A stretch of 64,000 nt of DNA from Pseudaeromonas aegiceratis (GCF_046254905.1 NZ_CP158016.1:682001-746000), one strand, 5' to 3'. Positions 8,083-16,288 are shown, numbered from the stretch's first letter. Made by a program: numbers and translations. The notes: a model not told the origin generated them from the sequence alone.

Positions 8083-8700
8083 ATGAAAGTAAGCCATCTG
8101 AGCGTAGTTACCCTTGATTACACAGTGTCGGACGAAGCGGGTGAGGTGCTGGACAGCACCGAAGGTCGCGAGCCCTTGGTCTACCTGCACGGCGCCGGTT
8201 TCCTGGTCCCGGGTCTGGAGAAGGCACTGTATGACCGCGAGCCTGGCGACAGCTTCGAGCTGAAGGTGGATGCCGCCGACGCCTATGGCGAGTACCACGA
8301 AGAGCTGGTGCAAGAGGTGCCGGGTGAGCTGTTCGACGGCATGGAAGTGGCCGAAGGGGACACCTTCGTGGCCGATACCGACGATGGCCATCGTCCGGTG
8401 ACCGTGGTGGAAGTGTCCGAAGCGTTCGTCAAGGTGGATGCCAACCACCCGCTGGCCGGGGTGAACCTGCAGTTCGCCGTGACGGTGCGCGACGTGCGTG
8501 CCGCCACCGCCGAGGAGATTGCCCATGGTCACGTCCATGGTGGCGGTTGCTGCGGCGGTCACGACCATGGTGACGAGGGCTGCTGCGGCGGTCAAGGTCA
8601 TGAGCATGGCGAAGAGGGCTGCTGCGGTGGTCACGGGCATGAGCATGCCGAAGAAGAAGAGCATCAGTGCTGTGGCGGCGGTGGTTGCCATAGCCACTAA
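8083..8700 (+). CDS. slyD: FKBP-type peptidyl-prolyl isomerase and metallochaperone SlyD
   Basis: A 205-residue protein beginning MKVSHLSVVTLDYTV. The FKBP domain (about 1-70 and 130-150) carries YLHGAGFLVPGLEKAL; the insert-in-flap chaperone domain lies between. The tail from about residue 148 is rich in Cys and His and contains tandem 13-residue units built on GCCGGxGHEHxE (8575-8613 and 8614-8652) plus a first partial copy. This is the nickel and zinc binding tail that in E. coli supplies nickel to hydrogenase. The protein acts in the cytoplasm as a folding helper and metal store. It lies alone, divergent from the AraC gene, and ends at a bidirectional terminator shared with slyX. Confidence 0.94.
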   Translation: MKVSHLSVVTLDYTVSDEAGEVLDSTEGREPLVYLHGAGFLVPGLEKALYDREPGDSFELKVDAADAYGEYHEELVQEVPGELFDGMEVAEGDTFVADTDDGHRPVTVVEVSEAFVKVDANHPLAGVNLQFAVTVRDVRAATAEEIAHGHVHGGGCCGGHDHGDEGCCGGQGHEHGEEGCCGGHGHEHAEEEEHQCCGGGGCHSH

Positions 8701-8725
8701 GGCCGTGCCGCTGCGCCCAGCCCCA

Positions 8726-8755
8726 TAAAAAAACCGCCCTCGGGCGGTTTTTTTA
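8726..8755. terminator. Bidirectional rho-independent terminator between slyD and slyX
   Basis: The hairpin ACCGCCC-TC-GGGCGGT is flanked by seven A on the left and seven T on the right, so it can end both the slyD transcript and the converging slyX transcript. Confidence 0.9.
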
Positions 8756-8761
8756 TGGCCG

Positions 8762-8980
8762 TTAATAATGTGGCGGCGGTGTCTCTTCGGCTTGGCTGGC
8801 CACCGGCGAGCCTTGCACCTCTTGGAGTTTGGTTTGCACGGCGCGCATCTTCTCATGCAGGGCGTCCAACTGGCGCTGTTGCTGGATCAGCGCCTGGTTG
8901 AGCTGTTCTATGGTGTCTTCCTGGAAGGCCAGCCGGGTTTCCAGCCGTTCCAGCAGGGATTGTAACTCGTCTTGCATCAT
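8762..8980 (-). CDS. slyX: SlyX family coiled-coil protein
   Basis: A 72-residue protein; the start at 8980 has AGGT 4 bases upstream. Nearly all of it is a heptad-patterned coiled coil (LQSLLERLETRLAFQEDTIEQLNQAL), ending with the conserved PPPHY tail. This is the SlyX signature. The biochemical role is unknown; it is a small soluble protein. It starts 4 bases after the WD40 gene stop and so belongs to the same operon. The slyD/slyX/fkpA neighbourhood is conserved in gammaproteobacteria. Confidence 0.9.
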   Translation of the reverse strand: MMQDELQSLLERLETRLAFQEDTIEQLNQALIQQQRQLDALHEKMRAVQTKLQEVQGSPVASQAEETPPPHY

Positions 8981-8984
8981 GACC

Positions 8985-9959
8985 TCATTGTACCGACCAG
9001 GCTTCAGCCAGACCGCTGGAGCTGGTGGTGATGATTCGATTGTCATCCTGCAGGGCCACCGAGTAGATGACCCCGCCGGAGGGGCGGAGCTTGTTGCGGG
9101 CCGAGACCTGCCAGGCCTTGAGCTGCTGGCCGGTGAGTACGTCCCACAGTTGCAGACGGCGGGCCGGGGAGCCGGTGATCAGCCACTTGCCGTCGTTGGC
9201 AAACCGCACCGCGCTGAAGATCAGCTGTCTGGCCGGTATTTTCAACTGGCTGAGCCGCTTGCCATCCTTGAGGGACCAGATGTTGGCCTTGCTCTGGCTG
9301 TCGGCGGTGAAGGCGTAACGCCCCATGGGATCCAGCGCCACCTTGCTGACCCGGCTGCCGTGATTGAAACGCCAGATCACCTGGCCGCTCTGGGTATCCC
9401 ACAGGTAGGCGGCATAATCGTTGCCGCCGGTGAGGGCGTAACGGCCGTTGGGGGAGAGATCCACCGAGTTGATCTTCTCGGTATGGCCGAGAAACTCCAG
9501 CCGGCGGCCGGTCTTGAGATCCACGTGTTCCACCTTGCCGTCGCCGCGGCCGATGAGCACGTAGCGGCCGTAGCTGGAGATGGCGATGTCGCGGATGCTG
9601 GATTGGTCCTGGGAGTAGTAACCCACTGCCTTACCCGTCTCCAGATCCCAGATGACGAAGTCGTTGCGACCGGCGGTGACGGCATGGGTGCCGCTGGCCG
9701 AGATGCGCACCAGAAAGACATCGTTGGCCGCGCCTTCCTTGTGCTCCCACTGGTAGCGGACCTTGTTTTGCGGCAGATCCCACACCAGCACCCCGCGGTC
9801 CACGGTGGAGACCACCGAGATCCGGCCATCCTCGGTCAGATCGGCGGCGTAAGAACCGTTAGGGGCCTGTTCCCACTGGGCCAGGGGATCACTGCCACCG
9901 GTACAGGCGGCCAGCAATCCCAGCAGACCGGCGGCCAGCCAGCGAGAGATTTTTTTCAT
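8985..9959 (-). CDS. WD40 repeat lipoprotein
   Basis: About 324 residues. The start chosen is the ATG at 9959, giving MKKISRWLAAGLLGLLAAC, a signal peptide with lipobox LAAC and Cys19 as lipidated residue. An ATG at 9992 would place 11 residues before a complete signal sequence. The body contains about six WD40-like repeats with SPNGRYALTGGNDYAAYLWD and related blades, probably one beta-propeller. It is predicted to be anchored in the periplasm-facing membrane and to act as a protein-protein scaffold. The same gene sits beside slyX and fkpA in Vibrio and Shewanella-type genomes; no function is established. Confidence 0.82.
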   Translation of the reverse strand: MKKISRWLAAGLLGLLAACTGGSDPLAQWEQAPNGSYAADLTEDGRISVVSTVDRGVLVWDLPQNKVRYQWEHKEGAANDVFLVRISASGTHAVTAGRNDFVIWDLETGKAVGYYSQDQSSIRDIAISSYGRYVLIGRGDGKVEHVDLKTGRRLEFLGHTEKINSVDLSPNGRYALTGGNDYAAYLWDTQSGQVIWRFNHGSRVSKVALDPMGRYAFTADSQSKANIWSLKDGKRLSQLKIPARQLIFSAVRFANDGKWLITGSPARRLQLWDVLTGQQLKAWQVSARNKLRPSGGVIYSVALQDDNRIITTSSSGLAEAWSVQ

Positions 9960-10078
9960 TATTGCTGGATCCACGCTATTGTTCGACTCCATCTAGGGGG
10001 TAGTATAAAACGCTTGTCTTAATAAGCCTCTCTTTTAATTGACAAACAAAGAGAATGATTCCAATCGCGGAGATGATG

Positions 10079-10870
10079 ATGAAGCAATTTTTCAAGATGT
10101 CCCTGATGGCAGTAGCCGTAGCTGTCGCCGTGACCGGCTGCCAGAAAGAGGACACCAAGGCCGAGCAGCCGGCTCAGGTTGAACTCAAGACCTTCGAACA
10201 GCAATCCGGCTATGCCATCGGTCTGTCCATGGGCCGTTACATCAGCAATACCCTGGCTCGTCAGCAAGAGCTGGGTGTGTCCCTGGACAACGAAGTGATC
10301 CTGCGCGGTGTGCAGGATGGCCTGGCCAAGCAGGCGAAGATGAGCGATGAGGAGCTGGAAAAGGCCCTGAAGGCTTACGACAAGAAGATCAATGAAGCCG
10401 CGGCCAAGAAGGCTGAGGACGATGCCAAGGGCAACCTGGAGAAGGGCAAGAAGTTCCTGGAAGAGAACGCCAAGAAGGACGGGGTGAAGGTCACCAAGTC
10501 CGGCCTGCAGTATCAGGTGATCACCGAAGGCAAGGGTGACAAGCCCAAGGCCAGCGACGTGGTGAAGGTGCACTACACCGGCACCCTGATCGACGGCACC
10601 AAGTTCGACAGCTCCTACGATCGTAAAGAACCGGCCGAGTTCCCGCTGGATCACGTGATCCCGGGCTGGACCGAAGGCGTGCAGCTGATGACCGTCGGTT
10701 CCAAGTACAAGCTGTTCCTGCCCTCCGAGCTGGCCTACGGCGAGCAGGGTGCCGGCTCCATTCCGCCCAACTCCGTCCTGGTGTTTGAAGTGGAACTGCT
10801 GGACATCGTCAAGCCGGATGCCAAGGCCGACGCCAAGCCGGAAGCTAAGCCGGCCGCCGCCAAGAAATAA
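10079..10870 (+). CDS. fkpA: FKBP-type peptidyl-prolyl isomerase, FkpA/Mip type, with lipobox
   Basis: About 263 residues. Three consecutive ATG codons lie at 10073-10081; the CGGAG at 10068-10072 best fits the third (10079). The signal sequence MKQFFKMSLMAVAVAVAVTGC ends in a lipobox-like VTGC, so the protein is probably a lipoprotein, unlike soluble E. coli FkpA. The N-terminal dimerisation helices (about 30-115) are followed by the FKBP domain (about 130-245) with VHYTGTLIDGTKFDSSY, VIPGWTEGVQLM and the usual end VFEVELLDIV. The tail is rich in Lys, Ala, Pro and Asp. It assists folding of envelope proteins. It is divergent from the WD40 gene and ends at a strong terminator. Confidence 0.93.
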   Translation: MKQFFKMSLMAVAVAVAVTGCQKEDTKAEQPAQVELKTFEQQSGYAIGLSMGRYISNTLARQQELGVSLDNEVILRGVQDGLAKQAKMSDEELEKALKAYDKKINEAAAKKAEDDAKGNLEKGKKFLEENAKKDGVKVTKSGLQYQVITEGKGDKPKASDVVKVHYTGTLIDGTKFDSSYDRKEPAEFPLDHVIPGWTEGVQLMTVGSKYKLFLPSELAYGEQGAGSIPPNSVLVFEVELLDIVKPDAKADAKPEAKPAAAKK

Positions 10871-10885
10871 GGCGCAGCTGCCCGA

Positions 10886-10913
10886 AAAACCGGCCTATAG
10901 GGCCGGTTTTTTT
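10886..10913 (+). terminator. Rho-independent terminator after fkpA
   Basis: The hairpin ACCGGCC-TATA-GGGCCGGT is followed by a seven-T run ending at 10913. A run of five A on the left makes weak action in the other direction possible. Confidence 0.88.
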
Positions 10914-11017
10914 ATGCCTGACGCTGGCCTCGTCTGGTTGTCAAACGCCGCCTGATGGGGCACTGTGAGGCCTGAATGCTCCGCCGGGATCCCCCGGCCA
11001 GCCTGCAAGGAGACTGC

Positions 11018-12808
11018 ATGACGGTATTGATGCTGGCGGCGATTTCGCTCGTTTCCGTGTTGGCCCAATGGCTGGCTTGGTCGCTGCGGGTGCCGGCCAT
11101 CCTGTTTTTGCTGCTCACCGGCCTGGCCCTGGGGCCGGTGGCCGGGGTGCTGAACCCCGATGCCATCATGGGGGATCTGCTGTTCCCCATCGTCTCCCTG
11201 TCGGTGGCCATCATCTTGTTTGAAGGCGCCCTGGGATTGCACCTGTCGGAGCTCAAGGGCATCGGCAAGGTGGTGCGCAACCTCTGCTCCATCGGGATGT
11301 TGGCCAGCTTTGCCGTTATCGCCGTGGCCAGCCACTTCCTGCTGGGCCTGGCCTGGCAGGTGGCCCTGGTGCTGGGGGCCGTGCTGGTGGTGACGGGGCC
11401 CACCGTCATCGCCCCCATGCTCAACGTCATCCGCCCCACCCCCGAGATCGATCGCATCCTGCGCTGGGAGGGGATCGTCATCGACCCCATCGGCGCCCTG
11501 TTTGCGGTGCTGGTGTTTGAGGCGGTGGCCCTGCATAGCCCGGATGGGGTGTTCTGGCACACGCTGCAGGCCCTGGGGCGCACCCTGGCGGTGGGCTTTG
11601 GCCTGGGCTGGCTGGGGGGCTGGCTGTTGGCCCTGCTGATCCGCCGGGATTGGCTGCCGGCCAAGCTGCAGAAGTTTGCCACCCTGGCCGCCGTGCTGGG
11701 GCTGTTTGGTTTCTCGGACTTCTTGAGCCACGAGTCTGGGCTCTTGAGCGTCACCGTCATGGGGCTCTATCTGGCCAACCGCTCGGATCTGGATCTGGAG
11801 GAGATCCTGGCCTTCAAGGAGGACTTGAGCGTCATCCTCATCTCCACCCTGTTTATCCTGCTGGCCGCCCGGCTGGACATGCATCAGCTGTGGCAGTTGG
11901 GCCCCATGGTGCTGGCGCTGCTGCTGGTGGTGCAACTGGTGGCGCGGCCCCTGTGCATCCTGCTCTCCACCTGGCGCAGCGATCTCAGCTGGCGGGCCCG
12001 GGCCCTGCTGGCCTGGGTGGCGCCGCGGGGCATAGTGGCGGCGGCGGTGGGGTCGGCCTTCGCCGCCTCCCTGGAGCAGGCCGCGGTGCCCGATGCCGAC
12101 AAGCTGGTGCCCCTGGTGTTTGCGGTGATCATCGCCACCGTGGTGGTGCAGAGCCTGACGGCCTCCCCCCTGGCCCGCTGGCTCAAGGTGCAGCAACCCA
12201 AGGCCAGTCTGGTGCTCATCATTGGCGCCAACCACCTGGCACGGGTCATCGCCCTGGCCCTCAAGGAGCAGAACATTCCCGTGCTGCTGGCGGATCCGGT
12301 GTGGGATTACTACCGTCAGGCCCGCATGAGCGGCCTGCCCAGCTATTACGGCAATCCGCAATCCGAGCAGGCGGAGCGACAGCTGCCCCTGGGGTCGGTG
12401 CGCTGGGTGCTGGCGTTGTCGCCTAACCGCCATCAGAACGCCCTGGGGGTGCTGCACTTTGCCCACCTGCTGGGGGTGGACAAGGTGTTCTCCTTGCGGG
12501 CCAGCGAACAGGGGCGGCTCAACTGCGAGAGCCGGACCTTCCGGGCGCGGCAGCGGCTGTTTGCCCCGGATGCCACCTACGCCAAGCTCACCACCCAGCT
12601 GGCGCTGGGAGCCCAGGTCAAGGCCACCCGACTGGGGGAGGCCTTCAACTGGCAGGATTACCAAAAGACCCATCCGGATGCGTTGCCGCTGTTTGTGGTG
12701 ACGGACAAGGGGCGGTTGCGGGTTATGGAGGTGGAGGGCTCGGCACCACCCAAGGCCGGGGAGACTGTGCTCTCCTTGGTGCCCGCCAAGCGCGAGGCGA
12801 CGGCCTGA
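11018..12808 (+). CDS. Monovalent cation:proton antiporter, CPA family, with C-terminal nucleotide-binding (RCK-like) domain
   Basis: About 596 residues. The start at 11018 has AAGGAG 5 bases upstream; an in-frame ATG at 10976 has none. The first 400 residues form about 12 membrane segments, with the transport-core text VVTGPTVIAPML and GIVIDPIGALFAVLVFEA, the acidic pocket typical of Na+/H+ or K+/H+ exchangers. From about residue 410 the protein is soluble and starts LVLIIGANHLARVIALAL, a Rossmann GxGxxG-like fold as in TrkA-N/RCK domains, giving a nucleotide-gated antiporter. In E. coli the kefB gene lies in the same slyD-yheS neighbourhood. The ion carried cannot be set from sequence alone. 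Confidence 0.85.
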   Translation: MTVLMLAAISLVSVLAQWLAWSLRVPAILFLLLTGLALGPVAGVLNPDAIMGDLLFPIVSLSVAIILFEGALGLHLSELKGIGKVVRNLCSIGMLASFAVIAVASHFLLGLAWQVALVLGAVLVVTGPTVIAPMLNVIRPTPEIDRILRWEGIVIDPIGALFAVLVFEAVALHSPDGVFWHTLQALGRTLAVGFGLGWLGGWLLALLIRRDWLPAKLQKFATLAAVLGLFGFSDFLSHESGLLSVTVMGLYLANRSDLDLEEILAFKEDLSVILISTLFILLAARLDMHQLWQLGPMVLALLLVVQLVARPLCILLSTWRSDLSWRARALLAWVAPRGIVAAAVGSAFAASLEQAAVPDADKLVPLVFAVIIATVVVQSLTASPLARWLKVQQPKASLVLIIGANHLARVIALALKEQNIPVLLADPVWDYYRQARMSGLPSYYGNPQSEQAERQLPLGSVRWVLALSPNRHQNALGVLHFAHLLGVDKVFSLRASEQGRLNCESRTFRARQRLFAPDATYAKLTTQLALGAQVKATRLGEAFNWQDYQKTHPDALPLFVVTDKGRLRVMEVEGSAPPKAGETVLSLVPAKREATA

Positions 12809-12820
12809 GGGGCGGCGGAT

Positions 12821-13008
12821 AAAAAAATGCCGCCAGAAGTGTGGTGGCGGCATTCAAAAGAAACAACATAAGGATCAAGCTGAACGTTCAACCAGCCCTG
12901 AGACAATGGTTGTGACTCACCAGGCCCCTGCACAAGCCATCCCGAGAGAACCTCTCTCTTTGTTGCACCAGGGAGTCCAGATCAACAACTTGACGTCGGC
13001 CATTCTCT
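12821..13008 (-). ncRNA. Candidate small RNA with intrinsic terminator (5' end approximate)
   Basis: A strong hairpin at 12827-12853 (ATGCCGCCA-N9-TGGCGGCAT) has its T-run only on the minus strand (seven A at 12821-12827), so it ends a minus-strand transcript. The only neighbouring genes read plus. On the minus strand the stretch also forms stems at 12960-12988 (TTGTTG/CAACAA) and 12944-12958 (GAGAGA/TCTCTC). A -10-like TATAAA lies at 13018-13013, putting a start near 13006; no convincing -35 is seen. No known RNA family was recognised with certainty. The transcript would be about 185 bases and share its promoter region with the AraC gene. Confidence 0.38.
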
Positions 13009-13059
13009 CAGTTTTTATAGGCCTATCCCCATACTTGGCTGTTTCGTCAGGATGTCTAT

Positions 13060-13923
13060 TTGTCTCATAGTCCCATCATAGAACTCAGCGAAGAGAGCCA
13101 GCAGAATATCTTTGACTGCCGCACCGGCAGCCTGGCGGAGGGCTTTGGTCTGCAGGTGGTGGGCTATGCCCAGCTGGCCGGCCATTACCGGGTGGCCCAG
13201 CAGCTGGCGTTTCCGTTATTGGAGATCACCCTCTCCGGCGAAGGCTGGAGTCAGGTGGACGGGCGGGTTCAGCGGCTGCGCCGCGGTGACATCCTCTGCG
13301 TGCCCGCCGGAGCGCCCTATGAGCTGCGTACCCTGGAGGGGGATCCGTGGGAGAAGGTGTTCCTGCTGCTGGATCAGGATGGCCGGGAGCTCAATCCACC
13401 CCGGGAGGTGGCGCGTTACAGCCGGCCTGAGGTGGTGAGCCTGCGGCCCCTGATGCAGCAGTTGCAGGCGGAACAGAGCCGCCGGGATCTGCTCAGCGGC
13501 CAGGTGCTCTCTGCCCTGACCCAGTTGCTCAGCCTGCAGCTGCGGCGGTTGCTCACCGAAGGGGCCCCCAGCGGCCTGACCGCCCGGTTGCAGCAGGTGA
13601 TCCAGCAGGTGCAGCAGAACCTGGCCTATCCCTGGTCTACCGAGGAGTTGGCCCGCCGGCTGGGCTGCTCTCGAGCCCAGCTGCACCGCCTGTTCAGCGC
13701 CCAGTTGGGCCGCAGCCCCATGCAGCATATCGAATGGCTGCGCCTGCAGCGGGCCAGTCACTGGCTGCAGACCACGCCCTGGCCGTTGAAGTTGATCGCC
13801 GATCGCCTGGGCTACGAAAATCCCTACCACTTCTCCACCGCCTTCAAGCGGCGCATGGGGTTGTCCCCCATCCATTACCGGGAGCGGCATAGCCTGGTGG
13901 GGCCACCGCGCCCGGCGGGTTAG
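13060..13923 (+). CDS. AraC family transcriptional regulator (TTG start)
   Basis: A 287-residue protein. The start is TTG at 13060, supported by CAGGA at 13048-13052; the nearby ATG is out of frame. The N-terminal cupin domain (about 20-110) has FPLLEITLSGEGWSQVDG and LRRGDILCVPAGAPYELRT. The C-terminal AraC DNA-binding domain (about 185-280) has STEELARRLGCSRAQLHRLFSAQLG and LIADRLGYENPYHFSTAFKRRMGLSP. It is probably a sugar-type regulator. It converges on the small membrane-protein gene with a 4-base overlap. A weak promoter (TTGACG at 12990 with TATAGG at 13016, 20 bases apart) lies upstream. Confidence 0.87.
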   Translation: MSHSPIIELSEESQQNIFDCRTGSLAEGFGLQVVGYAQLAGHYRVAQQLAFPLLEITLSGEGWSQVDGRVQRLRRGDILCVPAGAPYELRTLEGDPWEKVFLLLDQDGRELNPPREVARYSRPEVVSLRPLMQQLQAEQSRRDLLSGQVLSALTQLLSLQLRRLLTEGAPSGLTARLQQVIQQVQQNLAYPWSTEELARRLGCSRAQLHRLFSAQLGRSPMQHIEWLRLQRASHWLQTTPWPLKLIADRLGYENPYHFSTAFKRRMGLSPIHYRERHSLVGPPRPAG

Positions 13924-14300
13924 GGGACAGGTGCCACCAGCTGCAGGCTCTTGTTCAGCACCCCGTCCGTCACATCCAGCCGGTAATCCCCGGAGAGGCG
14001 GAAGATGCGCCATTGCTGGCCATCCAGACCGCGGGCGCCCTGGTAGTCACGGGCATCGGCCACCGAGGCGAAGGCCTGGGTGCCGGAATAGAGGCCGAAC
14101 AGGCAGGGGCCCAGCTTGACGATGGACTCCCCTCGGGCCAGGGCCTCGGCATCGCTGGCCTGGCTCAGGGTGAAGACGGGATGACGGGGGGCGGCGCGCA
14201 CCATGGGCACGCTGTTGAGCTGCAGGTTGATGAGGGCGGCCATCCCCAGGGCCAGCAGCAGGCCCAGGGGCAGGGAGAAGCGTCTGATCAGTCCGAACAT
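13920..14300 (-). CDS. Hypothetical single-pass membrane protein
   Basis: A 126-residue protein. The start at 14300 has GGAGG 5 bases upstream, so a longer in-frame extension is rejected. Residues 8-25 form one hydrophobic membrane segment (RRFSLPLGLLLALGMAALINL), leaving about 100 residues outside the cytoplasm. The outer part contains a single Cys and reads RGESIVKLGPCLFGLYSGTQAFASVADARDYQG. It resembles no family I can name; the motif layout is loosely like small SPOR-type or periplasmic anchors, but this is not supported. The reading frame overlaps the convergent AraC gene by 4 bases. Confidence 0.6.
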   Translation of the reverse strand: MFGLIRRFSLPLGLLLALGMAALINLQLNSVPMVRAAPRHPVFTLSQASDAEALARGESIVKLGPCLFGLYSGTQAFASVADARDYQGARGLDGQQWRIFRLSGDYRLDVTDGVLNKSLQLVAPVP

Positions 14301-14648
14301 ACCGGCCTCCAGGCAGGGCTTTCCGCGACAACACCATGAATTTTCAACTTTAAAGTAAAGTGTTTCGCTAAACCAGTCCGCCGCGACTGGCCGGTGACCC
14401 ACTGGGTGAGCCCGAGGTCACCGTCCTCTTTTGTTCTGTCATTCCTTCGGCTTGTCCGCCATCCCTCCTTTTTGCTGACAAGGCCGCGCTCCAACCGGTG
14501 TTCTTCCTAGGCTGGCTTGGGCGGCGTGTCGCAGCCGGTTCAGTCAAGGTTTAGGGCCCATGCCTATAGTCCCCAGGGCGAGCCCCGCAAATCGGGGGCC
14601 GATTCCCGCAGGACTGGCCTGCGGCAAACAATAAGGAATGATGACGGT
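14301..14648 (+). promoter_or_regulatory. 348-base gap: divergent promoter region and structured porin 5' leader
   Basis: No gene is seen. The porin leader contains two hairpins shortly before the start: GCCCCG-caaat-CGGGGGC near 14582-14599 and CCGCAGG-N5-CCTGCGG at 14606-14624. A weak -10 (TATAGT at 14565-14570) lies upstream without a good -35. AAGGA at 14634-14637 is the likely ribosome site. The left part should drive the small membrane-protein gene on minus, where GGAGG is its ribosome site. Confidence 0.4.
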
Positions 14649-15710
14649 ATGATGATGAAGCCTTCTGCTCTGGCACTGATGATCCCCTCACTGCTTGGCG
14701 TCTCCGCCGTACAAGCCGTTTCCCTGTACGATCAAGAGGGTACTCAGATCGACCTCAATGGTCGTGCCGTGGGGTTGTACTATGGCTCTGGCGATGAGGC
14801 CAGCCGTGGCGACCAGAGTTATCTGCGGTTCGGTCTCGATGGCCGGACCCAGATCAATCCGGCTCTGTACGGTTTTGGTTCTTTCGAGTACAACCTGCCC
14901 ACCTCCGGCAGCGACAACGATGAAGTGCGTCAGGCCTATGCCGGCCTGGGCGGTGACTTCGGCGCCTTCAGCTATGGTCGCCAGTACGGTCTGTTTTCCA
15001 AGCTGAACGACTATACCGACGTGCTGCCTGAGTTCGGCGGTGACGGCCTGGGCAGCGGCGCCGACCAGTTGGGGACGGGGCGCAACAGCGGTCTGCTGCA
15101 GTACAACATCAGCTACCAGGGGCTGTTTGCCGGCCTGCAGTACACGGGGCAGGCCGATGCCCAGCACCAGGATGATGACAGCTGGTCCAGCAACAACGGC
15201 GAAGGTTATGCCCTGCTGGCTGGTTACGATTCGCCCATGGGCCTGAGCCTGGCCGCCGCCTACAACCGGGTGAACAAGACCAGTGACCAGCGCGCCAATG
15301 CCAGCTTCGGGGGGTATCAGGATGCCCAGCTGACCGGGGTGGGGGTGAAGTACGATGCCAACCGCCTCTACGCGGCTGCCACCTACTCCTATGGTCGTCA
15401 CCACGTCTATAACGGCACCGTCAACGGCTTCTTCGACAAGAGCCAGGGCTATGAAGCCGTGCTGCAGTACCAGCTGACCAATGCCTTCAAGCCCTCTTTG
15501 GCCTATGTCCGCACCGACGTGAAGGAAGGCAGCCAGGGGATCGATGCCACTCTGACCGAGTACGTCAGCCTGGGGGGCTTCTACCAGTTCAACCCCAGTA
15601 TCCAGGCCTATGTGGACTACCGCTGGAATCAGCTGAGTGCCTCTGAGGCCCGCCAATTCGGCAACACCGACGAGGATATCGTCGCCGTGGGCTTGCGCTA
15701 CGACTTCTAA
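14649..15710 (+). CDS. General outer-membrane porin (OmpC/OmpU-like trimeric porin)
   Basis: About 353 residues from the ATG at 14649 (three successive ATGs; AAGGA lies 11 bases upstream). The signal peptide (MMMKPSALALMIPSLLGVSAVQA) precedes mature VSLYDQEGTQIDLNGRAVGLYYG, the first strand of a 16-strand Gram-negative porin. It contains SYLRFGLDGRTQINPALYGFGSFEYN and the constriction-loop region YGRQYGLFSKLNDYTDVLPEFGGD. It ends VGLRYDF with the C-terminal Phe needed for outer-membrane insertion. It allows passive diffusion of small solutes. Its specificity is not visible; the preceding AraC gene may regulate it. Confidence 0.9.
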   Translation: MMMKPSALALMIPSLLGVSAVQAVSLYDQEGTQIDLNGRAVGLYYGSGDEASRGDQSYLRFGLDGRTQINPALYGFGSFEYNLPTSGSDNDEVRQAYAGLGGDFGAFSYGRQYGLFSKLNDYTDVLPEFGGDGLGSGADQLGTGRNSGLLQYNISYQGLFAGLQYTGQADAQHQDDDSWSSNNGEGYALLAGYDSPMGLSLAAAYNRVNKTSDQRANASFGGYQDAQLTGVGVKYDANRLYAAATYSYGRHHVYNGTVNGFFDKSQGYEAVLQYQLTNAFKPSLAYVRTDVKEGSQGIDATLTEYVSLGGFYQFNPSIQAYVDYRWNQLSASEARQFGNTDEDIVAVGLRYDF

Positions 15711-15727
15711 GCGCCAGCGCAGCAATA

Positions 15728-15756
15728 AAAAACGCCAGCCCATGGGCTGGCGTTTT
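15728..15756. terminator. Rho-independent terminator between porin and GIY-YIG gene
   Basis: The hairpin AACGCCAGCC-CATG-GGCTGGCGTT has A6 on the left and T4 on the right, so it can serve the converging porin and GIY-YIG transcripts. Confidence 0.85.
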
Positions 15757-15774
15757 CGTGTCTGAGGGTGGGCC

Positions 15775-16044
15775 CTACTGCAGTTCTGGCAGGCAGCATT
15801 CGCCCCGCAGCAGCGCCTCCTTGCGCCACTTGGGCCAGCGTTTGAGCAGGTATTCCAGGCGCAGGGCATGGCTATGGCCGCCCACCTGCCGCTGGAATAC
15901 CAACTCCAGGGGGCCCTTGCCCCGCAGGGCCCGGGCTCCCGTGCCATTGGTGTGCTCCCCCAGGCGGCGAGAGACATCTGTGCTGATGCCGGTATACAGA
16001 CAGCCGTAGCCGTCCCGCACCATGTAGAGGGACCAGTCGTTCAT
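15775..16044 (-). CDS. GIY-YIG nuclease superfamily protein, YhbQ-like
   Basis: An 89-residue single-domain protein. The start has GGAGG upstream. The motif order is that of the UvrC-type GIY-YIG fold: WSLYMVRDGYGCLYTGISTDVSRRLGEHTNGTGARALRGKGPLELVF. Here GIY is LYM and YIG is YTG, and the catalytic Arg in DVSRRLGEH is kept. The later YLLKRWPKWRKEALLRG matches the YhbQ family. A role in DNA processing or repair is likely but not shown. It stands alone between the porin and dsbD, with a 244-base gap (16045-16288) in which no gene was found. Confidence 0.85.
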   Translation of the reverse strand: MNDWSLYMVRDGYGCLYTGISTDVSRRLGEHTNGTGARALRGKGPLELVFQRQVGGHSHALRLEYLLKRWPKWRKEALLRGECCLPELQ

Positions 16045-16288
16045 CGCCGGGCCTCCTGGGGGACCGGGTGCTTGAACACAGAGGCGACCGCTGCCTGTGG
16101 GCAGTGATCGTCATGGATGAGAGTCCGGCCTGAGCGCCGGGACGGATGGCTCTGGTTCATGGCGATACGGCTCGATTGGTTGAGAAGCGAACAGACTAGT
16201 TTTTTTACTCAGCCATCTCAAGCGGTTAGCGGAAAAGATCCGCGAAAAATGGCGCTGGAGCACAGGATAGGCTACGCGTGGCGCCGGC

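Noticed and set aside
10895..12853. A 652-residue minus-strand frame across the antiporter
   Set aside because: It is Gln/His/Gly-rich antisense text of the antiporter gene, which has membrane segments, an RCK-like end and a good ribosome site on plus.
14638..14652. Four-codon frame before the porin as a gene
   Set aside because: Too short and its ribosome site is adjacent to the ATG; kept only as part of a finding.
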